This document shows, one piece after another, positions 45,201 through 54,885 of a DNA stretch of 64,000 bases. The position numbers and the translations under genes are program-made. The notes beneath the pieces are model-generated. The model was not told the origin of the DNA. It saw only the letters and a list, made by a program, of their open reading frames with translations, and ran no database searches. The stretch lies in assembly GCA_043228905.1 (NCBI GenBank), contig JBHGNT010000070.1, forward strand, positions 1 to 64,000, written 5' to 3'. Position 1 is the stretch's first letter, and every line of letters starts with the position of its first letter. This stretch comes from Azolla caroliniana (lineage: Eukaryota; Polypodiophyta).

Positions 45201-47960
45201 CGGTAAGGGGGGCACAACGAGCTTCACCTTCCGGTCCACAAGCTTGTATTTAGTGTCTACTTGGGTGATCCGATGCGCCCGGGTTTCTCTTTCGAAGTTC
45301 GTAATGACTTCATACATGTCGATGGAGTTGACCGGTATGACTCGGTTTTCCCTTAGGCCTCCTTCGACTACCTTCCCGATTTCCCCCAAGGTGTCATTGA
45401 ACGAGACCGCCTCCACGGCTTCCCCAATTCCTTCGTCGTGGCTTAAGGCTCTGCATGCCTTCAAGCGTACCTCGGCCCGTTTCCTTTCCCAGTCGTTGAT
45501 GCTGGCTATGGTACACCCCCCGTTGTTGGAGAACAAAACTTTCCTACCTATTTTACGGGTGTGGGGAGTTTCCCGATTGTACGGACTTGTTAAGTAATTA
45601 AGTAATTAACTAGGATTAATTAGAGACTAATTATATGGTTACGTTAAGCAACGGAAGATTAGTATGATATGCGCGTGAGAGTGTGTGAGAGGAAGAGAGA
45701 GAGAGAGAGGAAGTTACACTTGAACACAAAGATAAATGGGGGATGATTGACTATATTGAAAAGTGTCATCAACATACAAAAATACCCACAATGAGGTATA
45801 TATACAACCCATGTGCAAAGGTGCACATGTGTGGGTAGAACATAGGTACTTATGTGTAAGTCCTACATTAAATGTACTAAGGAGTGGAGGATCTAGAATA
45901 TCCCACTTAAGTACAAGGTCCTATTTAAAGGCTTAAGGTCAACACATTAACTAGATTCGATCTAGGTAACTACTAAGTTACATGTGTTGACCAACTACAT
46001 TAAACTAGTTGAGCTTGATATCTCAACAGGACTATTGTGGCCCCACGCCTTGATGGCCCTATCTAAAAATCCGGCTTTTCATCATTTCCGAGGGTGTCCC
46101 GGTTTCGTTCGTGGTTCTTTCGAACGGTCAAAAATTGGACGGAGTGACGACCGTCTTGACTTTTTACCCTCGCATAGGCTCAACCGTTGTCCATCACTTT
46201 CGTCTCCATTCTAGCCGCAGTGATGTAGGGTTCCCCGAGGATGACCGGGTGGGAGGACGTTTCTTGCACAAAAAAGTGTTGGTTTATGTCGACGTCTCCG
46301 ATGCTCACCCTTACGTTCGGGCAGGCCCCATGCAGCTCTTCCATGGCTCTTGTTGCCGTGTGTATCTTCTACCCGTGTTTGGTGTTGATCGGCCAATTTA
46401 CCTTTTTGTAGAAGTCCATGGACATTAGGTTGATTTCCTACCCATGGTTGATTAATGCCACCACTGGTTCCTTGACATTCCCGATTCGAACCGGGGTTTC
46501 TGTAGTAGCTCTTGCCCAGTGCGGCTTGGCATAGTGGATCTCCGCAAGCTTGTCTTCTGTGGCAATCTCGTCGAGGAGTGCCGCCCTCACCTCAACTGGC
46601 TTCTCGGGTTCGAGTTCCGTCGCGAGACGCTTTCTCTTCACGAGGTCCACGATGTTGTCGTGGAACTCCCTTCTTGCTATACCGAGCACTTCCCTAAGCG
46701 TGAGTTCTATGCGATTGTCGAGAACTCGCTCCTCTAGAACCTTTTGTAGGTTCATTGTTTTCTCGATTTCTGAGCTTACGCGGAAGTTTGGAATCCTGCA
46801 CTTCTTCTCCTGGGACCCAGTCGGAGCAGCATCGTTCTTCTTGGGCGTGCTTCGAGTGTCATACCTCCCCAAAGGGCCTGCTCCCTCAATTTTCCCCTCT
46901 CGTCTTTCGTCGATCAAGGCCTCGTAGTTCCTGCACACGGCTTCCACAAAGCTGGTGCTTTCTTCAACGGGGTCGCTCCACCCGGTAACTTCACGCACAC
47001 ATTCTTCTACACGCTCCGCTTCCCCCTTCTGCAACCTTCCTCCAGTCAAGGTCTCGAGAATAGCCGGCCAAAACCCAGGGTTTGAATCGGGTTTGGCACC
47101 CTTTTCCCCTACTCGGATGCCAGCCTAAGCCGAATAGTGGATGGCTTCAACGTGTCGGGCCGCAGCCTCTTCCATTAGCCTCTTCATGCCACCTCGTCTG
47201 AAATTCATGTCGAGCAGTCTTCGTGTGTCGCTTGCATGTACTCAGTCGTTCGAAAGGTACACTACATTACTCCTGAGTGCTTCTCCGAAGTCAGCGCATT
47301 CTCTCCGGGTATGCCCAGTGGCATCGCACCATACGCACCTCTGATTTGTCGGCGGTCACCGGTCGCACGGCTGACCCTCATCGCTTCGGTGGGCTTCGGC
47401 GATCTGGAGGTCGCGTACCATCCTTGTTAGTTCTTTTAGCCCTGCGTCGCCTGTAGGTCCCGCGATTATATTCGTCGAGGATCCCTTTTCTTTCCAGTCT
47501 CAGCGTTTGTCAATCCTATTGCATACTTCTTTGACGGTCGCCCAGTCAGTCGTGAGACCTCGGTTGGTTTCCAGAAGAAGACCCACGCTTTCCCGGATGC
47601 GCGAGTCAAAAGATGTCACGAAAAATAGGACTTTGCTTGTTTCGAGCATGGTTCGGTCCAATCTAGAGAGTCACGTGAACCGCGACTCGAACTCCTGGAG
47701 GAGCGCCAAAGCGTTTTGACCCTTTGTCGGGGCTGTTGACCCGAGGAAACCCCACTAGCCATCTATCTTCGGGTATGTTCCTCATCTACATTTCAGATTT
47801 GTAGGCCTCTAAGTAACTTGTGGCGTCCTTTCCGCCGAACCGGCCTATCTTGCCAGCCGTTGCTTCTATGGCCCGGTCGAGGGCACTCGCGCCCTGACGA
47901 GCACTAACCAAGCGATCTACCGCCACCGCCATTGCTTCTGCAAGTTCGCTTCCTCTCATC
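42290..47960 (-). pseudogene. Gypsy-4 gag-pol with FLDDIPIKG-type RT
   Basis: From the right: gag (ATG about 47959, MRGSELAEAMAVAVDRL), zinc knuckle CVWCDATGHTRREC (about 47300-47340), and a retropepsin-like region (VVALINHGSEINL-like, with Asn where Asp is expected, about 46440), interrupted by the solo LTR. RT is a long open frame of 390 codons (44364-45536) with PYSNRWFTVPKK, IQDLQPVNK and FLDDIPIKG. RNase H has VYITVDTSPTGS (about 44030) and DMLSRARFED. Integrase (42598-43323) has KYWWPGI, CESCQMH and WMVDLVTMP, an altered second motif, and KIERGQSPIVKA. The C-terminal RWFGPYVVNSVNDNATYH is at 42400. The PFLDD(I/V).IKG signature sets it apart from the YLDDIL Gypsies here. Stops occur in several parts. 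Confidence 0.85.
45588..46028 (+). repeat. Solo LTR, copy B, inserted in Gypsy-4
   Basis: 441 bp, TGTTAAGTAATTAAG...ATCTCAACA, flanked by a perfect 5-bp duplication, GGACT (45583-45587, 46029-46033). It differs from copy A at only a few positions near its start. The interruption splits the Gypsy-4 protease/RT coding region. Confidence 0.93.
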
Positions 47961-47971
47961 TCCAGATTCGG

Positions 47972-48955
47972 AAGTACGCGTGCACGGACGTGTGGACGTT
48001 CTGGACGAGCGTGCGAATGCGTACACGGTGCGGTGGGGACGCGCCCGTGCGTGGATGCATACTCTACGTTGTCATGCCTTTCGGCTTCGGATCGTTGCGT
48101 GAGTTAGGTGTGAACCACTGAGGTTTTCGACTAGGAGAAAGAAAAATACAATATAAGGCTAGTTATGAATAAGTAGAAAGAGAAGTAAGAAATAAAACTT
48201 GTGAATCCCACAATGTCGAGGAAATCCTCACGAATGCATAGAAGTCGAGCAAGACCACAGGGGTCTCGAACCAAGGAATCGAGAAAACGAGGAGGGAGGA
48301 GTTTCAGGATCGCGGAGGTCTCGAGACCACGGGGAAACAAGTAGGGCTAGCAAACAAGGGAGGGTAAGAGAGTCGTGCATAGACGTAGGCACGAGCAAGA
48401 CACTGAGAACAACGTTTGTTAGGCAGAGAAGGTTTCTATTAAACAACACAGGTGCGCGGTGTTTTGGGTGATTACAACCGGATCAGAGCCGGTGATGGAG
48501 CGTAGAGCTTGGCAATAGCCAGACACAAAGGTACGTTGGCACGCTGAAGGTCGATCCCCTGGACGGGAGCACTCGAGCGTCTAACGCGTGTAGGGGAAGC
48601 GCCTTCCGACAATCTGTCCTTCCTCTCCTCTCTGTATATCCTCTCTCCTTAAAAATGGAAACCTAAAGACAGTCGAAGGTCGTCCCTTTTATAACACAAG
48701 GGGCGACCGTTACAAGCATACATGACCCGTCGCTTTCCCTTCCAAGATTCTTTCCCATGATTCACTCCCCTCGTAACTCTCCCTACATATGCGATGGTCT
48801 ATTTCTTCTTTAATGCTCTAACTACCTAGTGCCCTTCCGTATACTCATGCCATATACTTTCCCTTATTTAATTCTCTTGAGGCGTGCACTCGCGTAAACC
48901 GGTGTTCCTGTGCGTTTCACCTTGTTTCTACCTATGGCCTGGAATCTTCACGACA
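47972..48955 (-). repeat. Gypsy-4 5' LTR
   Basis: Partner of 41182-42160. It begins abruptly at GGAAGTACGCGTGCAC, 12 bp from the putative gag ATG, so leader and primer-binding site appear deleted. Confidence 0.82.
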
Positions 48956-49414
48956 ACGTGTTTAGTGTATTTAATCAATATTTAGATTGTAAAAAAGAGA
49001 ATTTTGATGATAAACTCGTGAATCCCAGAAATATAGTAGATTGATCAATCCTTGTAAAATAATCAACAACACCATACATCTTTCTCTACTTCTTATATAA
49101 GGATGAAAGAGGCTAAGCATACTAAAGTGTTCTAAAGTGTTCAATCCTTTTCTAAAGCATACTAGATTGATCAATCCTTTTCTAAAGTGTTCATGCACAC
49201 TAAATGTGCATGAGTTGCTTTTTACACTATGCTTTTATTTCCTAAATATAGTGCTCATGTTCACCAGATGTGCACGAGTAATTTTTGTTGGTGTACATTT
49301 TTCTTATAAATAAAGTATTCGCGCATTCTAAAAATGCATGACTTACCTTTTAATAAAGGTAGGCGTAAATCAAGGTCTTATATCTATTAAATCTATATTT
49401 AGAACACTTAAGAT
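48956..49414. other. Unassigned AT-rich spacer
   Basis: No coding frame. It contains short direct repeats (TCTAAAGTGTTC and AGATTGATCAATCC, two or three times each at about 49035-49190) and words such as CATGAGTTGCTTTT and CATGAGTAATTTTT that recur about 60 bp apart. Confidence 0.4.
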
Positions 49415-49500
49415 AAGTTAGTACAATGGTAAGGTTAGGGTTTCTCTACGTGGTTTATTGGGTTCAAATCTTGCCCTATGCATGTAACAATTTTTTTTCT
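49415..49500 (+). other. tRNA-derived SINE-like fragment
   Basis: An A-box-like AGTTAGTACAATGGTAAGG (49417-49435) is followed 25 bp later by B-box GGTTCAAATC (49461-49470) and a T8 run at 49491, the layout of a pol III promoter. No 3' body or duplication was recognised. Confidence 0.45.
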
Positions 49501-50334
49501 ATTTACAAATTTGCCTCTTCATCCGGTGAGAGTCTCTCACCGGCCTTCTTTATTCGACTCTTGTCGGTTCTGCTTGATCCGGTTCTTACCGGGTCTCCTT
49601 ACCAATTCCTCCTTGTCGGTCCCTCCTTCATCCGGTTCTCACCGGTTCTCCTTACCGGTTCCTCCTTGCCGGTTCCTCCTTGTCCCATCCGGAGGGACAA
49701 AATTGCAATTTTCACGTAGTGTGCGAATTACACTACGATGGCGCGGCCGAGACTTTTGCGCGCAGACGCGTCTATGGTTTGGTTGCAACGCATATGCGAA
49801 TTGCACACAAGCTAAACTTTATGGATGATTGGGTCATTTGGTCGAATTATACGGACGATCGCATGCAACTAAAAGCCAAGGCCATGCAACTAAAAGTAAA
49901 AGGCATGCAACGAAAAATGGAAGCATGCAACTAAAAGTAGAGGCCATGCAACTAAAAGTGGACATGCAAAGTAACATTGGGAAGGAGGATCAACAAAGAG
50001 CTCGATATATGTTCCATTTTTTCCCTCTACTTTTTTTTTCCGTTCTTCTTCTCTCTCTCATTCCTTGGGGGAAGAAATCTCTCTCATATTGATATCGGAC
50101 CACTCCTTACATGGTTATTGGCTCCTTCCTTTCAAGAATAATCTCTCATATTCATATTGGACCACTTCTTATATGGTTGTTGGCTCCTTTCTTTAAAAAA
50201 ATTTATCTCTCATTTTCATCTCCAACCCTTTGTAACAAGATTCTTGAATTATAAAAGAATCTATTTTCTTATGCAATAAACAAACGTTTTCTTATAAAAA
50301 TTGCTCGATTAGGGCTTGTTCATCCCAAAGAATA
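49500..50334 (+). repeat. CCGGT-rich and GCATGCAACTAAAAG repeat family, copy 2
   Basis: A CACCGG/TCCGGTTC block (49520-49690) is followed by five or more GCATGCAACTAAAAG words (49860-49970), GGAGGATCAACAAAGAG and a pyrimidine tract. It also has a local repeat of CTCTCATATTGATATCGGACCAC at about 50080 and 50145. It parallels 40265-40800. Function unknown. Confidence 0.55.
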
Positions 50335-50697
50335 TCGCTTACGATGAGATAAAAATTGGCAGCATATCTTGATGTTGGTTGATCACCTTGAGATAGTGTA
50401 CGAATCTTGTTGATTGTTGTTCTTGCCCCATCTATATCTCAAAAGCAAGCCTTAAATTCTTTGATAAATTCCTCGAAATTATGCAGTAGAGGAGAATGTC
50501 TCTAGTAATGGAGAAAACCACGACAACATTATGTCAGTCAATAAGGTACCCACTAACCCGATTCATGATGCATCTGTCGAATAACATGTGGGATGCATTT
50601 GATTACCAACCGTACTTGATGCAAGAAACCTCGAAAATGCGCCCTCGAACCATCAAATTTAGATGAGAGGCTGATTTTGGGCTCAATGATAATTCCT
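50335..50697 (-). mobile_element. Gypsy gag fragment, minus strand
   Basis: The minus frame reads IIEPKISLSSKFDGSRAHFRGF and continues with HNFEEFIKEFKACF, paralleling the Gypsy-1 Gag (IEPKISLLAKFDGTRKHF). About 360 bp, no LTR. It directly abuts a Copia-3 RT fragment. Confidence 0.7.
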
Positions 50698-53564
50698 TGA
50701 CCTTTGACCTCATTGGCATGGAGCTTGTTTCAACCCATAGAAGATTTTCTTCAGTCGACACACCAAGTTCTCTTTCCCTTTCTCCACAAAGCCTTCAGGC
50801 TGCTACATGTAGATCTCTTCATATGGATGTCATCTTCACGACTGGTGCGAATATTTCGTCGAAGTCAATTTATGTTGAAACCCCTTCACCACAATGTGGG
50901 CTTTGTACCTAGGTGTGCTACCGACTTCTCTAGTCTTCACCTTGTAGACCCATTTGTTTCTGAGTGCTCTCTTACCTTTTGGTAGTTCTACCAGGTCATA
51001 GGTGTACTTCTCATGCAAGGAGTCCATCGCATGTTGCATTACACTCAACCATTTCTCCTTGTGCTCATTAGCTAAGGCTTCTCCATAGCACTCCAGCTCA
51101 CCTTCATCAATCAAGAGGATGTATTGACAGGCATATGTCATCGGTGCTCTCCTTTCTCTGAGTGGGTATCTTCTTCCACTCGTTTCGGCACCAATTCGGA
51201 TGTCTCTGTCGACTCTTCTCTCGGCTCGGGTTCGTATGTGTCGATCGATCATTGGGGTTTAGCCGATTCTGACTTGTAGTCCTCAATCAACTTTAATAGG
51301 TCCGTCGATTTCGACTCATCTGTATTTTTTGGTTGCTCCGAGTCGACCAACTCAGATTCGGTTGTGCCAACTGTGTCGGTTCGCCTTGCCTTAAGTCAGT
51401 GGTAATGGGAAGTTCATTCCGACTTTCGTTGCTTCCAGTCCTCAATCATCTTGTCTTCTAAGAAGACCACGTCCTGACTCCTCACTACTTTCTTATCGAC
51501 TAAGTCCCATTGTCTGTATCCAAACTTGTCCTCCCGAGTATCCCATGAAGATGCATGGTTTTGACTTGTTGTCAAGTTTCGACCTCTTATCCTTAGCCAC
51601 ATGCATATACACTAAGCATTCGAACACCCTTAGGTATCGGTAGGAGACATTCTTTCCCGTCCACACCGCTTGTGGGACATCACCTTTAAATGGTGCTAAG
51701 GGAGACCTATTGATAAGATAAACAACCGTGTACATCACCTTAGCCGAATACGATTTTGGCAATTTAGCATGAGAGAGCTTGCTCCTTACTCTCTCCATGA
51801 TTGTTCGATTCATCCTCTCTGCAAGCCCATTCAACTCATGGGTCTTTGGTACATTGTATTCGATTCTAATACCCAGGGCCTTGTAGTATTCCTCAAACTT
51901 CCCTTATTCGCCACCATTGTCTATTCGAACAACCTTCAACTTCCAACCCAACTCTCATTCAGTTCTTGCCTAGAACTCCTTGAACATTGACAATACTTGG
52001 TCCTTTGACTTCAATACAAAGGCCCATGTCTTCCGACTATAGTCATCGATAAATGTTACGAAGTATTGTCCACCTCGATGCATTGGAGCATCTACATAGC
52101 ACACATCTGTGTGCACTAGCTCCAGTGCAACTTCTCTTCTTCTTGGTAGTCTTGTGTGGGATGTTGTCTTGTTCTGCTTCCTAACTAGGCAATTGACACA
52201 TTTCTCCAAGAGTACTCCTTTCACTTTAGGAGAAGTTCCTGATCGGCTAGGATGAGCATTCCTTTTTGACCCATGTGCTCAAGCCTCTTATGCCATAACT
52301 CTCCACTCAAGTCGGCTGCCACATTTTCTTCCAACTTGCACAATCGAGCATGCATCATATACAGTGTGCCCTCTTTCTGTGCTCTGGCCACTATGAGATT
52401 TCCACAACAGAACTTTCACTTACCATTCAAGAAACTACCACTGTAGCCTTTGTCATCCAACCTTCTAGTCGATATCAAATTCAATCTGATATCGAGGACA
52501 TGTCGAATTTCCCTCATCATCAGTCGACAACCAATCGACGTCATCAGGCACACGCTTCCAATGTCGACTATCTTGCATTCTCCTTGATCTCCTATCTTTA
52601 CATAGCCATGATCCTCAGCTACGTAAGTCGAAAAACAGTCTCTCAACAGAGTTATGTGGAATGATGCACCCAAGTTGATTACCCAGGTACACTCTTCGCT
52701 TGCAAGATTTGTGCTTGCCTGCTCACAAATGAACATAATCTCCTTTGCACTCATAGCTACAGCGGATGTGCCCTTTTCATCAGGAATCTTCATGGGTTCG
52801 ACATTATTGCCAACAATCTTGTCCTTCTTGAGGTGTCGACGGTCCTTTTAGAAGTGTCCAAGCTTTCTACAATAAAAGCATGTTAGCTTACCTCTGGCCT
52901 TGGATCTGGCATGAGACTTTTCTCTCCTTGGTGAACTCTTTTGCTAGTTCCTTCCTCTTCGGGTGTGTTGAGTCAGGTTTGACTCCGACTGGGACGGGAC
53001 ACTCTTGTCCTTCCTTCTTCTTGTCTCCTCATTCAAGATGCTTATCTTTACCACTTGTAGAGACAAGTTTTCTTCTTGACACGAGGTGCTAAGAGTCACC
53101 ACCAAGTTCTCCCAGTTGTCTGGCAAGGTACACAATAGCAAGATGGCCTGCACTTCATCTTCAAGGGGAAACTTAGTTACCACAAGTTGGTTCACAAACC
53201 CCATGAATGTGCTTACGTGCTTGACTATGCTTTCAGCCTCAAAATCTTTCTCATCAAGGATGTTTTTGTTGAGGGCGTTCTTCCTCTCATATAGACATGA
53301 TAGCTTCTGCCACATCTCATAGGCATTTTTGTCGTTTGCAACATGTTGCAGGACACTTACATCGATGCATTGTCGAATGGTGGCCATTGCCTTCCTATTA
53401 AGAAGTTTCCATTCCGACTCTAATAACCCCATGGGTATTTCTGCTCTATCAATTGGCTCGTACAGATCTTTGACTATGAGAAGGTCCTCCATCTTTATCT
53501 TCCAATCTACATAGTTTTGAGAGTTTAGAACCATCATGTCTGGGAAGCCACTCACACCTTCCAT
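50698..53564 (-). pseudogene. Copia-3 gag-pol, truncated and decayed
   Basis: The ATG at 53564 (MEGVSGFPDM) starts a 207-codon gag frame to 52944 with Copia features (YVDWKIKMEDLL, YEMWQKL, LLLCTLPDNW). The knuckle CFYCRKLGHF is followed by a stop and KDR (last Cys lost). Protease TWVINLGASFHIT has Asn for Asp. Integrase parts are LVHTDVCYVDAPMHRGGQYFVTF (52080) and ERMNRTIMERVRS (51800). RT holds LRNKWVYKVKTRE (50960), then jumps from VVKMTSI directly to QPEGFVEKGKENLVCRLKK, a deletion of about 100 bp, and stops at YGLKQAP. Catalytic YVDD and RNase H are absent. Confidence 0.82.
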
Positions 53565-53589
53565 CTTCAACCCTGCTTTGATACTAGTT

Positions 53590-54177
53590 TGTAGAGTTTC
53601 GTTCCCTTATATTCGTGAGAAAGACAGAAAAACAACAAAAGCACAGAAAACACAGATTTACGTGCAAACGCTAAACGGGGAAAACCACGGGAGAAAATAT
53701 CTTCACTATATAGTGGATATACAAGACGATGAGATTACAACACTCTCCTTCCATAGAGTGTAACAACCTCACAAGGCACTTGACGTCTAAGCTCACTCAG
53801 CTATGGCGTCGTTCCTTCTCTCTCACGCGCTCTCTCTTCTCTGTCACACTCTACGACAAAAGACTCACATCTATTATATTCCACCTTGTTAAACTCTATG
53901 TTTTCCCTAAGTGTATTTATACTTATACAGTGTATGGGCCATTTACAAATGTAGTCATTGCTACTATCATTCCTATTATAACAATAATAGTTATTCAGCC
54001 AACGGGATTCGACTAGTCGACTTCAGTGTCGACTGTCCAAACGGCCTGACTAGTCGATCGTGTCTTCGACTTGGACTTTCCCGTTGTCGACTCCCCCATT
54101 CGACTCTCCATGTCTTCAATTGTTGACACTCAGCACGATCAATCGATTGCACCCATAGGAGGGACATATTCCTAACA
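53590..54177 (-). repeat. Copia-3 5' LTR (588 bp)
   Basis: On the minus strand it runs TGTTAGGAATATG...ACTCTACA. TATAAATACACTTAGGG near 53915 is the TATA candidate. Several GTCGA words occur at 54010-54100. No partner LTR survives. Confidence 0.75.
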
Positions 54178-54181
54178 ACTT

Positions 54182-54310
54182 CTACACATTAACCTTTTGT
54201 AGGTCTCCAAGAAGACGTTGATTCTCTAATTCAAGTGATGCGAACTTGGTTTTAAGATTCTCCATTTCTACAAGAAGGGTGAGATATTCTTCTGAGTTGA
54301 CATCGACCAT
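54182..54310 (-). CDS. Truncated short coiled-coil frame downstream of the heat-shock promoter
   Basis: The ATG at 54310 opens 42 codons, acidic then Leu-rich (SEEYLTLLVEMENLKTKF ... LLGDLQKVN), which could form a short coiled coil. A pyrimidine-rich, uninterrupted 5' leader of about 220 bp separates it from a TATA box. The stop lies only five bases from the Copia-3 LTR edge, so the frame was probably cut by that insertion and was longer originally. It could be the start of a host gene or of another retroelement's gag. I do not recognise it. Confidence 0.4.
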   Translation of the reverse strand: MVDVNSEEYLTLLVEMENLKTKFASLELENQRLLGDLQKVNV

Positions 54311-54548
54311 GGTTTCGTGATGTTTATAGAGGAGGATAAAGGAGAGAAAATTTGAATCAAATAGTCAAAACCAAGAATAAAAGATAGAGTGATGGAAGAA
54401 GGATATAAGAGAACATGAGAAGAAAAGGGACAAAATGATAAGACAAGAATGGGTGTATTAAGATAGAAAAAGAAAGAGAATGGATACAAGATATGCAATG
54501 AGAGCTAAAGACTAGTGTTGATTCAAATTGGTTTGAGAATAATTGTAT

Positions 54549-54660
54549 GTTTATATTTATAGGTTCCTATAGAATAGCTTAGAGATTTCTATAATGTTCT
54601 AGAATGTTCTACACCTAGAACATTCTAAGATGTTCTCGAATCTTCTAGAATGTTCTAGAG
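54549..54660 (-). promoter_or_regulatory. Heat-shock-element array with TATA box, minus-strand promoter
   Basis: Two clusters of alternating TTC/GAA at exact 5-bp phase: 54587-54609 (TTC, TAA, TTC, GAA, TTC) and 54618-54660 (GAA, TTC, AGA, TTC, GAA, TTC, GAA, TTC, GAG). The second has nine consecutive pentamers, seven of them perfect. On the minus strand a TATA box (CCTATAAATATAAAC, 54549-54563) lies about 25 bp downstream, the usual layout of heat-inducible plant promoters. HSF binding is inferred from motif knowledge. Confidence 0.75.
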
Positions 54661-54711
54661 TATTTACAATAATCAGTCACAAAAAGTAGTTTTTGTCATT
54701 TCATATGACCA

Positions 54712-54775
54712 TAGGCTATCTTAATGGTTGGGTTCTTGATTATGTATTACAAGGTCTTGGGTTCAAGGCCAATTG
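54712..54775 (+). other. tRNA-like fragment (SINE-type)
   Basis: TATCTTAATGGTTGGGTTC (A-box-like) is followed by TTGGGTTCAAGGCC (B-box-like, about 54767) with plausible spacing. No further SINE body was recognised. Confidence 0.3.
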
Positions 54776-54885
54776 AAGCCATGATGTTTATGTATTCATG
54801 TCACTCTTTTTCTCTCTATTTGACTTACACACACACAGTCTTTCTTCCGCTACACAAGAACACCTACACTCTCCATTTCTTTACA

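Larger units (their letters stand above)
41182..48955 (-). mobile_element. Gypsy-4 retrotransposon, minus strand, with long LTRs
   Basis: About 980-bp LTR copies at 41182-42160 and 47972-48955 (roughly 95% identical by eye) bracket a minus-strand gag-pol. The polypurine tract (GTGGGGGTGGA on the minus strand, 42161-42175) lies at the left LTR. The internal side of the right LTR runs directly into gag, with no primer-binding site seen. The left LTR may extend further left (to about 41035). No target duplication was found. The solo LTR copy B interrupts it. Confidence 0.85.
50698..54177 (-). mobile_element. Copia-3 retrotransposon, truncated, minus strand
   Basis: The 5' LTR (53590-54177) is at the right and gag-pol runs leftwards to an internally deleted RT, where the element ends in foreign Gypsy gag. 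No 3' LTR. A primer-binding site of the TAGTATCAAAGC type (minus strand, about 53577-53588) follows the LTR. Confidence 0.85.

Noticed and set aside
44941-45597. 218-codon + strand frame opposite the Gypsy-4 RT
   Set aside because: Antisense shadow of the RT; Ser/Arg-rich composition and no recognisable domain.
34595-46028. The two 441-bp repeats as LTRs of one 11-kb element
   Set aside because: They have different flanking duplications and lie inside two unrelated Gypsy elements; independent solo LTRs explain the data better.
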